Source of the DNA: Dipteris shenzhenensis
Lineage: Eukaryota; Polypodiophyta; Polypodiopsida; Gleicheniales
NCBI GenBank assembly: GCA_047967505.1
Contig: CM106538.1
Length of the DNA: 64,000 nucleotides
Strand: one strand, 5' to 3'
Shown piece by piece: positions 43,065 to 55,500 of this stretch. Each line of letters starts with the position of its first letter. Positions within the stretch are counted from its first letter, which is position 1. Position numbers and translations under genes: made by a program. The notes below the pieces were generated by a model that had not been told where the DNA came from, did no database searches, and worked only from the letters and a program-made list of their open reading frames with translations.

Positions 43065-44425
43065 TAATCTTGCAATTGAAGATGGAGATAAATGACATTC
43101 ATCAATGTGTATCTCAAAACACATGAAAGTCTCTCATACCCCCAATCTAGATTCATTCCATTAATTTATGCCGCAATCACACAAAAAAAGGTAAAGTCTC
43201 CTTATCATGATCATGTACAAAGACTTAGCATTGACCTTTAAAGTATCTTTTGCATCATTGAACCGAAATTATATCATATCCATAAGTTCATTGTATGAAA
43301 AGATAAAATCTCATTACAATCTTGGATCTGCAACTATTCGGCTAGAGACCATATACAATCCATGCACGGCCACACGATCAAATGGCCATCGACGATCCAT
43401 GTAGAGTGCCAAAAATGCATCGTGGGATCTCTATAATCATCCAATGGCCTGCGATCAACCCTTTTTATGGCAATTAGATCTTACAAAGATCTAATGGTTA
43501 TTAGCCAACCCGCCTTGTGGGAGTCACCCGCCATCAACGACATTAACGAAAGACAGTAGCTCCCCATGGCCATTGGATCATGTATGATCCAATGGATCAT
43601 ATTGATCCATTGAATTCCATTTACCCTTTAACATGTAATTCGATTTACATGGAGTGGGACCATTTTCTCCACCAATGAGGAGGAAGGAGAAATCCTCCAT
43701 GTTTTTAATACTCCAGCCTCCTCATTGGCCTAGAGGTTAATCCAAATTCTTAAGGGCCTAATGCAAGAGGCCCTTTATGAGTACAAAGTTCCCAGAATGG
43801 CATCGCCATGTTCTCGCTTGCCATGAACACCACCAAAAAGTTCCACATTGTGTCTCATGAGCTTGCGGTGGATGGTTCACACTTGGGCTACGCACTCAAA
43901 ACACACACAAGGCCAAGAAATTTTCTTTCAAAATTCAGAAGGCCTCTTTTTAATGGGACTTCATCCTCACACCATTATTAGAATGCGACATGATACTGCA
44001 GATCTAGTGGTTCCATTCCTTCAAGATTGTCAAAGCATCACTTGAACGGTATTTCTCTGATTTCCCACATCCAAGTAGCCCGAGCTGTTCACAAAGGTGT
44101 AATGTGTGCACTAGTGTAAGTCCGCTGCCTCAGGGGGGTCACTATGTATAAACCCTCTATATCACGTGCGTTCAAGGCCTATATTTAAAGTCCCTTATCC
44201 GTAAAAAATTTCATTAATAAAATGTACCCCTTTTCTATACAAATCTGTAAATTTTTTCCAAAATTATTTTAGATAGTCCCTTATGTATATTTATTTCTGT
44301 AAATTTTAGAAATAAAAAAAATCCTTCTGTTGAACTCACGTGATAGGGTTACATATGATGAGTGATCCCCCCGAGTCCGCTGCCAACTGAATTCAATGTA
44401 GCCAGCTCCTCGTTTGGGGTAGGCC
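43065..44425. other. No gene; cluster of perfect GATC hairpins
   Basis: Three short perfect inverted repeats: 43473-43495 (arms ATTAGATCTT/AAGATCTAAT, 3-base loop), 43570-43595 (arms CCATTGGATCAT/ATGATCCAATGG, 2-base loop) and 43591-43611 (arms AATGGATCA/TGATCCATT, 3-base loop). The last two overlap. The region lies directly 5' of the Ty3 pol relic and might contain its leader or LTR, but I could not define ends. Confidence 0.6.
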
Positions 44426-45965
44426 ATGGCTAATCTCATCCAAGATTTTCAAGATATCATGCTCCAGGACGATCCACCACCACAGCTTCTGCCTCACAAA
44501 CTCGAGGATCATCGCATTGAGTTAGTCCCAGGCTCTACCCCTCCCAGTAAGTTTTTGTATCAATTGGAGGCAAAGTTAGAACAACAGCTCACTCAGTTAT
44601 TACGTACTCGATTTATCCAACCATCCTTATCGCCTTTTGAGGCTCCAATTTTATTTGTCTAGAAAAAGGATAAGTCAGCACGATTATGGGTCGACTACAA
44701 GGCACTCAATAAAATTATGAGTAGCAATAAGTTTCCAATGTCCTGCATAGAGTACATCTTAAAGCGCTTGAACGGTGCAAATATTTTTCTACGATAGACC
44801 TTAAGAGCGGTTATCATCAGGTCTGAATATTTGATGCGGACATCCCAAAGACAACATTCAAGATAGAGAGAGCTCATTACAAGTTTGTGGATGTTCTCAC
44901 TGGGCATATAACAATGTGCCTATTCATCATTTTAGATGATATCTCGATCTTCTCAACCACACACTTAAAGGATGTGCGAAAAGCTCTCCAGCTTCTATGC
45001 AACAATCAATTATATTTAACTGCCAGAAAGAGTGAGTTCAAACTGATAGAAATCCTATATCTGGGTTATATCATCAATGCCAATGGCATTAGCTTGGACC
45101 TCGAAAATGCTTAAGCAATTGCAAGCTAGACAATCCCCATGACAACTCAAGAGATTCGATCTTTTGTAGGGCTTTGTTAGGTCTACAACTCTCACATGCC
45201 CAATTTCTCCACCACATCAGCACCCTTAACAGATCTACTAAAAGTGATTAAGACACGTAGGCAAAAGATTTCTATCAAAGCGCAGCTTTGCAAGCCTTCC
45301 ACGATCTGCAGTGGTTCGCCACTACAGCTCCTATTATGACAATAGCATCTTGAGATGATCCATTCTTGGTCATCACAAATGCAAGCAATGTGGCCATCCA
45401 GGATAGTTTTACACCAAAAAGAAAGACTTGTGGCATACTATAGCAGAAATCTCAATGATGCTAAAAAGAATTGCTCGGTCTAAGACAAATAACTACTCGG
45501 CATGATCTAAGCATTGAAGCACTGGAAGCCGTTCCTTCTTGGATGGACTTTCATGGTCAAAACAAACCATCAAGCCTTACAATGGCTGCAAACAAACGGC
45601 TAGCACAGAAGACGTAGCTTGCTTATTTATCAAGTATTGGTATCCGATTGGAGGATTGCCATGGACCATTACTATGGACATGGATTCCAAATTCACCTTG
45701 CATCTCAGGAGAGAGCTCCAAATGTCCAATGCATTCGATCCACAAATTGACGGGCAATCAGAGGCATGTAATCAATTGGCATTTGACATACTAAAATATT
45801 ATTGTCATGATGCTCAGTTAAAGTGGGAGTAATACACTTGGTATCTAAAGGGGATTCCAAATTCACCTCGCATCTCTGGAGAGCCTTGTTCGAAAACTTT
45901 CGTACCAAGCTCCAGATGTCCAATGCATTCCATCCACAAATTGACAGGCAATCAAAGGGAGGTGC
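44426..45965 (+). mobile_element. Ty3/gypsy pol relic (RT, RNase H, integrase)
   Basis: Reads FIQPSLSPFEAPILFV, a stop, KKDKSARLWVDYKALNK (matching FIRPSKSP.GAPVLFVKKKDG..R.C.DYR.LNK), and NGANIF. It then reads CLFIILDDISIFS (matching V.YLDDILIFS), KSEFKLIEILYLGYIIN and IRSFVGLC with YNSHMPNFS. RNase H-like LVAYYSRNLNDAKKN and an integrase piece (GLPWTITMDMDSKF, FDPQIDGQSEACNQL) come next. A second integrase piece near 45850-45955 repeats the same region. At least six stops and frameshifts; no LTRs identified. Confidence 0.85.
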
Positions 45966-46084
45966 ACCCTGATTGGCTTCCTTAGTGTGGTGATAAGGCC
46001 CTTTACACACCTCGTCCTCCCTTCACCTCTCTCTAATGCAACTCCATTGTATGCCTGCAGACAACAAAAGCCTCTTTAATTGCC

Positions 46085-46836
46085 TTGCACAGTGGTCTAC
46101 ATTTACCGTGTGGGCTATGACCAATGTACATCAAAAGTTTACATGTAAGTGCATGATCAGGCATGCGAATACCCAATGTGAAATATTGTAGGCATCAAAG
46201 AAACATTGCACCATTTTGTTGATAGTGCAAATAAGGTAAAAAATGTCTAGATGTGGAATTGATCTTCCTTTATTTGCAAAACTCTGCAACTTTGGTGTAA
46301 GCCAGTGTTTTCAAGCATGGTCTTGCTCATGACTACAAAATCCATCGTTGCCAATCTTTTGAACTATCATCTTGTAGGTGCTTCAATCTTTTGAAAGCCT
46401 TTCTACGCTCCTCTAAAAGATGTTGTGCCATTCTCCAATCCATGATTCCAAAACGACATGCACCACTTTGAGTAAAATCAAGCAAGATGTTGCTAGGATG
46501 CAAGTCTATGTGAAACCGTTAGGCCTGATGGGATAGTGCTAGTCTAGCCATGAGAGCATGGATAAGATGATGCAATTAGCACAAAGAAAAGTCAATTCTT
46601 TGCAGCATGTCTTTTGAGCCTTTGATTGCATCCTCTAGTTCTTCTTCTACTTGTGACACCTTCTTTGCTCCTCCCTTCACGTGTGCATCAACTAAAGGAC
46701 CCTTCATTAAATGACAGCTAGAGGAAAAATTGTGACAGGCTCCCACCATGGAATATGGTGTGATTGTCCAAGGGGGCTCTTCTAAGGTAGCAACAACAAC
46801 TCTTGTGAGCACAGGGTGTGCTATTTGCATTGCCAC
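46085..46836 (-). pseudogene. Kinase-like gene relic 2
   Basis: Minus-strand reading: SQVEEELEDAIKGSKDML and QRIDFSLC to a stop at 46576, then HALMARLALSHQA. The motif HIDLHPSNILLDF (46474-46512) follows, then FGIMDWRMAQHLLEERRKAF and KRLKHLQDDS with more broken matches to relic 1 down to about 46085. Frames are interrupted several times. The 3' part matches 38470-38960. Minus-strand frames at 47164-47404 (WLESQISSVHVQFEEMC, ALFGNDVNAVLDALWVV) could be an upstream exon of the same gene, but I cannot show it. Best guess is a member of a kinase-like-fold family; the exact family is unknown. Confidence 0.45.
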
Positions 46837-47519
46837 CTCTCTTTGTGCTTCTCATCTATATGAGCACCAACATTGCCCTATACTACTTGCCAGCATACTA
46901 GTAGTGTTGTAACAAACTGAGACAGCCTACTAGACAAACCCAATCGATGATCTCACAATTTCTTTACCTCAAAAGATCTCTTGCTCTATGATAAATGTCA
47001 CAAAAATCACATTCTTATGTGACTAGGTTGCTACTTTAGCTTTTATGTGGTACATCTAAGAATGCTTCCTTTCAAGACTACATCCTGTCCTTTCTCCTCT
47101 TGCCTAGTTCGCGTCTCTACCATTCCAAACCTTAAGGCCAACTTCTTCTCCTAGCTCTCAATTCTACGGCCCTTCTAATGGAATAGTCACATAAGAAATG
47201 TGAATTTTGCAACATTTATCATAGCAAGAGATCTTGTGAAGTTTGGAGGATGTTACTTTTATGCACAACCCATAATGCATCCAATACTGCATTGACATCA
47301 TTACCAAATAATGCTCTTTTAATACACATTTCCTCAAACTGTACATGTACACTACTAATTTGGGATTCAAGCCAAAGAAATGTATCAGACTTCCAATTCA
47401 CCATGCTAACAAGCTCACAGGTTGGGGCATCTTGTTATAGCATATTGTTTGTGTCATTGTATAACCTTTATCTTGAAATTACACAACCTATTAGTGCTTT
47501 CTATTATGCTCTAAAATGA

Positions 47520-49040
47520 CTTCTTAAGCTTGGAAACAATCAAACATGGGGTGTGATTTCTTGAGAATGGTTATGAATTGACCACCCTGTGGGATCAGAG
47601 GACCTTGGCAAGATATTTTATTGTTGGGTGTGCCAATTAGGGTGGGGCATTTTGAAATCTTTAGAAGAATTTGCCACGGATGTAGAGGGAAAGTCCACGG
47701 TGTCATTTTGATAGGCCGGAGAGCATTGGGCGACTCTCTTAGTAGGTCACTATGGCTCTCTTATTAGGCACTAAAGGAGGGGCTTGCGATGGTGGAAAGT
47801 TATCCCAAAATTGTCAAAAATCTTGTGACAAAAGGCTTGAAGACGTTTAGGGAGATTTGGGACCCGAAAATGGGAAGTGGATGCCCATGGAAAGCATTAC
47901 CAGTAGATTTTTCTCTCTAGTTGGGAAACATCTATGATGAGAGACTTCATGGGGAGAATCAAGGAAGACTGGCCGACTAGTTGCTCTCTAAAACATACTG
48001 ATGACTTCAGAGGATTTGCAATGCCTTTAGGAAAGTTGCTTTATAGGTGCTCTCCAAAAGACTTGAGACCTCCAATGTCCTTTTGGGCACTCTCAAAATT
48101 ACGCATACTGTGGAAGTTGCACGCTTCGTGGAATCACCCTCCCCCAAAAGAAACCCTACATACACGCATTGAAAAGTGAGTGATCATTGGTCTTTGCTCA
48201 CATCTCCTTGGATCCATTCGAGTCTTGAAGGGAGCCTAAGGTTTGAGTGATTAATGTGATGCTAACATATTCCAATATTGCCCATTCCACCAATAATGGT
48301 ATTGGACCCAATGTGTTTGACAAGTAAAAACACATGTTATCATGCGAGTAATGGCTAGTGGGGGTAATGAAACATTTGTGTTGCATCAAAATCATGAAAG
48401 TGACTTGCACCATAAGATGGTTGACAAATTGTAAATATGCAATGGGACCAACAATGGTGAATGAACATGATTACTCTTGGTGGTGGGCTGTACTAGAGAT
48501 TGGGCAACCATGTGATGTTGATTGGCTATTGATGTGAAGAAACAAATACAAAGACCTTTTCCCACACCATTTGAACTTGAGTTGCAAAAGAGTCCCATTC
48601 AAGAACCCTCAAATTTAGTCAAAAGATCCACTCTCTCCTTCGTATAATACCCTTGGAAACCAATGATTTCGCTGAAGTCCCCACTCGGCTCGCCTATTAT
48701 CTGAAGTTCAAACCATTGTTTTTTCACATGCCTACTTCTCACTATTGATTACTCTTTATCCAAGTTTTAACTTGGAGTCACACACCAGCCCCCTTTAAAC
48801 TAGGCCTTAAACTCACACCCTAGACTAAGACATATGAATTACTATTATAAATTTGCAAATATTTCAATAACAATCCAAATAACTTATGGTCCTTCAAACT
48901 TCACATGAAAAAGTTTTTTATTTTTTAATTGCAACCCCCAAAACCTTCCAATTTTATTTTTCATTGTTTAGCAATTCTCACATGACACCCAAGACGTTCA
49001 TTATATAAAAGCCCCATACAATGATGTGTGCATTGAAGGG
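47520..49040. other. No clear gene; possible LINE C-terminal scrap near 47793-47935
   Basis: A plus-strand frame reads NLVTKGLKTFREIWDPKMG and CPWKALPVDFSL before a stop near 47920, then continues in another frame with RDFMGRIKEDWPT. The F.(E/D)IWDP....W.PW pattern reminds me of the region downstream of RT in plant LINE ORF2, but I am not sure. The rest shows nothing recognisable. Confidence 0.25.
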
Positions 49041-49042
49041 GT

Positions 49043-49247
49043 ATTTATATACCCCTTATATCGCTTATGTATATATATTTCATGTAAGTCCACAAGATTG
49101 TTGCAGAATGCATGTGCTATCAAAGATATTGCTCAGTGAAATTGGGATTTATATACCCCTTATATCCCTTATGTATATATATTTTGTGCAAGTCCACAAG
49201 ATTGTTGCAGAATGCATGTGCTATCAAAGATATTGCTTAGTGAGATT
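49043..49247. repeat. ~105 bp tandem duplication
   Basis: Two units share TTTATATACCCCTTATAT, CTTATGTATATATATTT and GTCCACAAGATTGTTGCAGA followed by ATGCATGTGCTATCAAAG. They differ at a handful of bases. Confidence 0.9.
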
Positions 49248-49539
49248 GAAATCCCAGTGGCAGTGGGCCCCAGTCGCACTGGGCACCCTCTCTATGTTGT
49301 AGACTGGAATAGTCACTCATGATGTGTTTCCTGAATTCCTAGTTTTGCACGCTCCACCTTTTGACCGAAGTTGCAAGAAGAGTGCAAGGAAGAAAGAAAT
49401 GGTCAAGAGGGATAGAAGATGAAGTAGTGAAGGAAATGGAATAGTGGAGGCTTGAGATTGCAAGGGAGAACAAAACGTTCGAGAGGGATATCAGAGGAAA
49501 CGGTTAAGGGAATGGAATAGTCAAGTAACTGTCAAGGTG

Positions 49540-52500
49540 AGAACCAATCGACTTACATGCAAAGTGGCACTCCCATCCCATAAGTGCTTAATCGGATTAC
49601 ATACCTTGGAGCGTGTTTTTTTATGGATGTGCATGACACTAGAGCAAAAATAGTATTTATTGCTCGATCGATCATGCAAAGGATATCCGATGGGCACAAA
49701 ACTTTTCGTACACCTCAACCTAGGTGGTATTGGAATGTTCTCAAAGAGGCACACCCATCCGATAAGTACTTGGTCAGATAACACACCTAAGGGCGTGTTT
49801 TTTTGCGGATGTGCATATCACTCGGGAAAAAATGGTGTATAATGCATGATCGACCATGGAAAGCATATCTGATGGTGACAATACTTTGCACCCACCTCAA
49901 CGTAGTTGAAATAGACTTGCGTGCAAAGTGGAGCCCTCATCCGGTAAGTACTTGTTGAAATAACACGCCTAGGACCGTGTTTTTTCATGGTTATGCATGA
50001 CAGTAAGGATAAAACGGTGTTTTATGCTTGATCGACAATGCAAAGCATATCCGATGGGCACAATACTTTGCACACACCTTCAACTAGGTGGAATCAACTT
50101 ACATGCAAAGTGGCATGCCCATCCCATAAGTGCTTGATTGGATAACATACCTAGCAGCGTGTTTTTTTACGGATGTGCATGACACTAGAGCAAAAATAGT
50201 ATTTAATGCTCGATCGACCATGCAAAGGATATCCGATGGGCACAACACTTTTCATACACCTCAACCTAGGTGGTATTGAAATGTTGTCAATGAGGCACTC
50301 CCATCCGATAAGTACTTGGTCAGAAAACACACCTAATGGCGTGTTTTTTTGTGGATGTCCATTTCACTAGGGAAAAAATGGTGTATAATGCTTGATGGAC
50401 CATGCAAAGCATATCCGATGGTGACAATACTTTGCATGCACCTCAATGTAGTTGAAACAGACTTGCGTGCAAAGTGGAGCCCCCATCCGATAAGTACTTA
50501 TTTGAATAGCACACCTACGTCCACGTTTTTTGACAGTTGTACATGACACTAAGGCCAAAAACGGTGTATAATGCGTGATCGACCATGCAAATCATATCCA
50601 ATGGTGAAAATACTTTGCACGCACCTTAATGTAGTTGAAACAGACTTGCGTGCAAAGTGGAGCCCCCATCCGATAAGTACTTGTTTGAATAACACACTTA
50701 GGACCGTGTTTTTTCATGGTTGTGCATGACACTAAGGGAAAAACGGTGTTTTAGGCTTGATCGACAATGCAAAGCATATCCGATGGCACAATACTTTGCA
50801 CACACCTTCAACTAGGTTGAATTCACTTACATGCAAAGTGGCACGCCCATCCCCTAAGTGCTTGATCGGATAACATACCTAGCATCGTGTTTTTTTACGG
50901 ATGTGTATGACACTAGAGCAAAAATAGTATTTAATGCTCGATCGACCATGCAAAGGATATCTGATGGGCAAAATACTTTTCGTACACCTCAACCTAGGTG
51001 GTATTAAAATGTTCTCAATGAGGCACACCCATTCGATAAGTATTTGGTAAAATAACACACCTAATCGCGTGTTTTTTTGCGGATGTGCATACCACTAGGG
51101 AAAAAACGGTGTATAATGCGTGATCGACCATGCAAATCATCTCCGATGGTGAGAGTACTTTGCACACACCTCAACGTAGTTGAAACGGACTTGCGTGAAA
51201 AGTGGAGCCCCCATCCGATAAGTACTTGTTTGAATAACACACCTAGGACCGTGTTTCTTCATGGTTGTGCATGACACTAAGGCAAAAACGGTGTTTTATG
51301 CTTGATAGACAATGCAAAGCATATCCGATGGGCACAATACTTTGCACACACCTTTAAATAGGTGGAATTGACTTACATGCAAAGTGGCACACCCATCCCA
51401 TAAGTGCTTGATCGGATAACATACCTAGCAGCGTGTTTTTTTACGGATGTGCATGACACTATAGCAAAAATAGTATTTAATGGTCGATCGACCATGCAAA
51501 GGATATCCGATGGGCACAATATTTTTTGTACACCTCAACCTAGGTAGAATTGAAATGTTCTCAAAGAGGCACACCCATCCGATAAGTACTTGGTCAGATA
51601 ACACACCTAAGGGCGTGTTTTTTTGCGGATGTGCATATCACTAGGGAAAAAATGGTGTATAATGCGTGATCGACCATGTAAAGCATATCCGATGGTGACA
51701 ATAATTTGCAAGTACCTCAACATAGTTAAAATGGACTTGCATACAAAGTGGAGCCCCCATCCGATAAGTACTAGTTTGAATAACAGACCTAGGACCGTGT
51801 TTTTTCATGATTGTGTATGACACTAAGGCAAGAACGGTGTTTTATGCTTGATCGACAATGCAAAGCATATCCGATGGGCACAATACTTTGCACACACCTT
51901 TAACTAGGTGGAATTGACTTACATGCAAAGTGGCACGCCCATCCCATAAGTGCTTGATCAGATAACATACCTAGCAGCGTGTTTTTTTACGGATGTGCAT
52001 GACACTAGAGCAAAAATAGTATTTAATGCTCGATCGACCATGCAAAGGATATTCGATGGGCACAACACTTTTCGTACATGTCAACCTAGGTGGTATTGAA
52101 ATGTTCTCAATGAGGCACACCCATCCGATAAGTACTTGGTCAGATAACACACCTAATGGGGTGTTTTTTTACGGATGTCCATATCACTAGGGAAAAAATG
52201 GTGTATAATGCGTGATGAACCATGCAAAGCATATCCGATGGTGACAATACTTTGCACGCACCTCAACATAGTTTAAAAGGATTTGCGTGCAAAGTAGAGC
52301 CCCCGTCCGCCGATAAGTACTTATTTGAATAACACACCTACAGCCGTGTTTTTATATGGTTGTGCATGACACTAAGGCAAAAACGGTGTTTTATGCTTGA
52401 TCGACAATGCAAAGCATATCTGATGGGCACAATACTTTTCACACACCTTCAACTAGGTGGAATTGACTTACATGCAAAGTGGCACGCCCATCGCATAAGT

Positions 52501-55500
52501 GCTCGATCGGATAACACACCTAGCAGCGTGTTTTTTTACAGATGTGCATGACACTAGAGCAAAAATAGTATTTAATGCTCGATCACCTAGGTTAAGGTGT
52601 ACGAAAAGTATTGTGCCCATCGGATATGCTTTGCATGGTCGATCGAGCATTAAATACTATTTTTGCTCTAGTGTCATGCACATCCATAAAAAAACACGCT
52701 GCTAGGTGTGTTATCTGATCAAGCACTTATGCGATGGGGGTGCCACTTTGCATGTAAGTCAATTCCTTCTAGTTGAAGGTGTGTGCAAAGTATTGTGCCC
52801 ATCGGATATGCTTTTCATTTTCGATCAAGCATAAAACACCGTTTTTGCCTTAATGTCATGCACAACCATATAAAAACACGGCCGTAGGTGTGTTATTCAA
52901 ATAAGTACTTATCCGATGGGGGCTCTACTTTGCACACACATCTTTTTCAACTACGTTGAGGTGCGTGCAAAGTATTGTCACCATCGGATATGCCTTGCAT
53001 GGTCGATCACGCATTATACACCATTTTTTCCCTAGTGATATGGACATCTGCAAAAAAACACGCCATTAGGTGTGTTATCTGACCAAGTACTTATCGGATG
53101 GGTGTGCCTCTTTGAGAACATTTCAATACCACCTAGGTTGATGTGTACGAAAAGTGTTGTGCCCATCGGATATCCTTTGCATGGTCGATCGAGCATTAAA
53201 TACTATTTTTGCTCTAGTGTCATGCACATCCGTAAAAAAACACGCTGCTAGGTATGTTATCCGATCAAGCACTTATGGGATGGGTGTGCCACTTTGCATG
53301 TAAGTCAATTCCACCTAGTTAAAGGTGTGTGCAAAGTATTGTGCCCATCGGATCTGCTTTGCATTGTTGATCAAGCATAAAACACCGTTTTTGCCTTAGT
53401 GTCATGCACAACCATGAAAAAACACGGTCCTAGGTGTGTTATTCAAACAAGTACTTATCGGCTCGGGGCTCCACTTTGCACGCATGTCTGTTTTAACCAC
53501 GTTGAGGTCTGTGCAAAGTATTGTCACCATCGGATATGATTTGCATGGTCGATCACGCATTATACACCGTTTTTTCCCTAGTGGTATGCACATCCGCAAA
53601 AAAAAACGCACCTTAACTAGTTGAAACGGACATGCGTGCAAAGTGGAGCCCCCATATGATAAGTACTTGTTTGAATAACACACCTAGGACCATGTTTTTT
53701 CATGGTTGTGCATGACACTAAGGAAAAAATGGTGTTTTATGCTTGATCGACAATGCAAAGCATATTCGATGGGCACAATACTTTGCACACACCTTTAACT
53801 AGGTGGAATTGACTTACATGCAAAGTGGCACGCCCATCCCATAAGTGCTTGATCGGATAACATACCTAGCAGCGTAATTTTATACGAATGTGCATGACAC
53901 TAGAGCAAAAATAGTATTTAATGCTCGATCGACCATGCAAAGGATATCCGATGGGCACAACACTTTTCCTACACGTCAACCTAGGTGGTATTGAAATGTT
54001 CTCAAAGAGGCACACCCATCCGATAAGTACTTGGTCAGATAACACACCTAATGGCGTGTTTTTTTGCGAATGTCCATATCACTAGGGAAAAAATGGTATA
54101 TAATGCGTGATCGACCATGCAAAGCATATCCGATGGTGACAATACTTTCCACACACCTCAACATAGTTGAAATGGACTTGCGTGCAAAGTGGAGCCCCCA
54201 TCCGATAAGTACTTATTTGAATAACACAGCTACGGCCGTGTTTTTATATGGTTGTGCATGACACAAAGGCAAAAACAGTGTTTTATGCTTGATCGACAAT
54301 GCAAAGCATATCTGATGGGCACAATACTTTGCACACACCTAAACGTAGTTGAAACAGACTTGCGTGCAAAGTGGAGCCCCCATCCGATATGTACTTATTT
54401 GAATAACACACCTAGGGCCGTGTTTTTATATGGTTGTGCATGATACAAAGGCAAAAACGGTGTTTTATGCTTGATCGACAATGCAAAGCATATCCGATGG
54501 GCACAACACTTTTCCTACACATCAACCTAGGTGGTATTGAAATGTTCTCAAAGAGGCACACCCATCCGATAAGTACTTGGTCAGATAACACACCTAATGG
54601 CGTGTTTTTTTGCGGATGTCCATATCACTAGGGAAAAAATGGTGTATAATGCGTGATCGACCATGCAAAGCATATCCGATGGTGACAATACTTTGCACAC
54701 ACCTCAACGTAGTTGAAACGGACTTGCGTGCAAAGTGGAGCCCCCATCCGATATGTTTCTATTTGAATAACACAGCTACAGCCGTGTTTTTATATGGTTG
54801 TGCATGACACAAAGGCAAAAACGGTGTTTTATGCTTGATCGACAATGCAAAGCATATCCGATGGGCACAATACTTTGCACACACCTTCAACTAGGTGGAA
54901 TTGACTTACATGCAAAGTGGCATTCCCATCGCATAAGTACTTGATTGGATAACACACCTAGCAGCGTGTTTTTTTATGGATGTGCATGACACTAAGGCAA
55001 AAATGGTATTTAATGCTCGATGGACCATGCAAAGCATATCCGATGGGCAAAATACTTTTCCTACACCTTAACCTAGGTGGTATTGAAATGTTCTCAAAGA
55101 GCACACCCATCCAATAAGTACTTGGTCAGATAACATACCTAAGGGCATGTTTTTTTGCGGATGTGCATATCACTACGGGAAAAACGTTGTATAATGCGTA
55201 ATCGACCATGCAGAGCATATCCGATGGTGACAATACTAGTTGAAATGGACTTGCGTGCAAACTGGAGCCCCCATCTGATTAGTACTTGTTTGATTAACAC
55301 ACTTAGGACCGTGTTTTTTCATGGTTGTGCATGACACAAAGGCAAAAACGGTGTTTTATGCTTGATCAACAATGCAAAGCATATCCGATGGGCACAATAC
55401 TTTGCACACACGTTCAACTAGGTGGAATCGACTTCCATGCAAAGTGGCACGCCCATCCCATAAGTGCTTGATCGGATAACATACCTAGCAGCGTGTTTTT

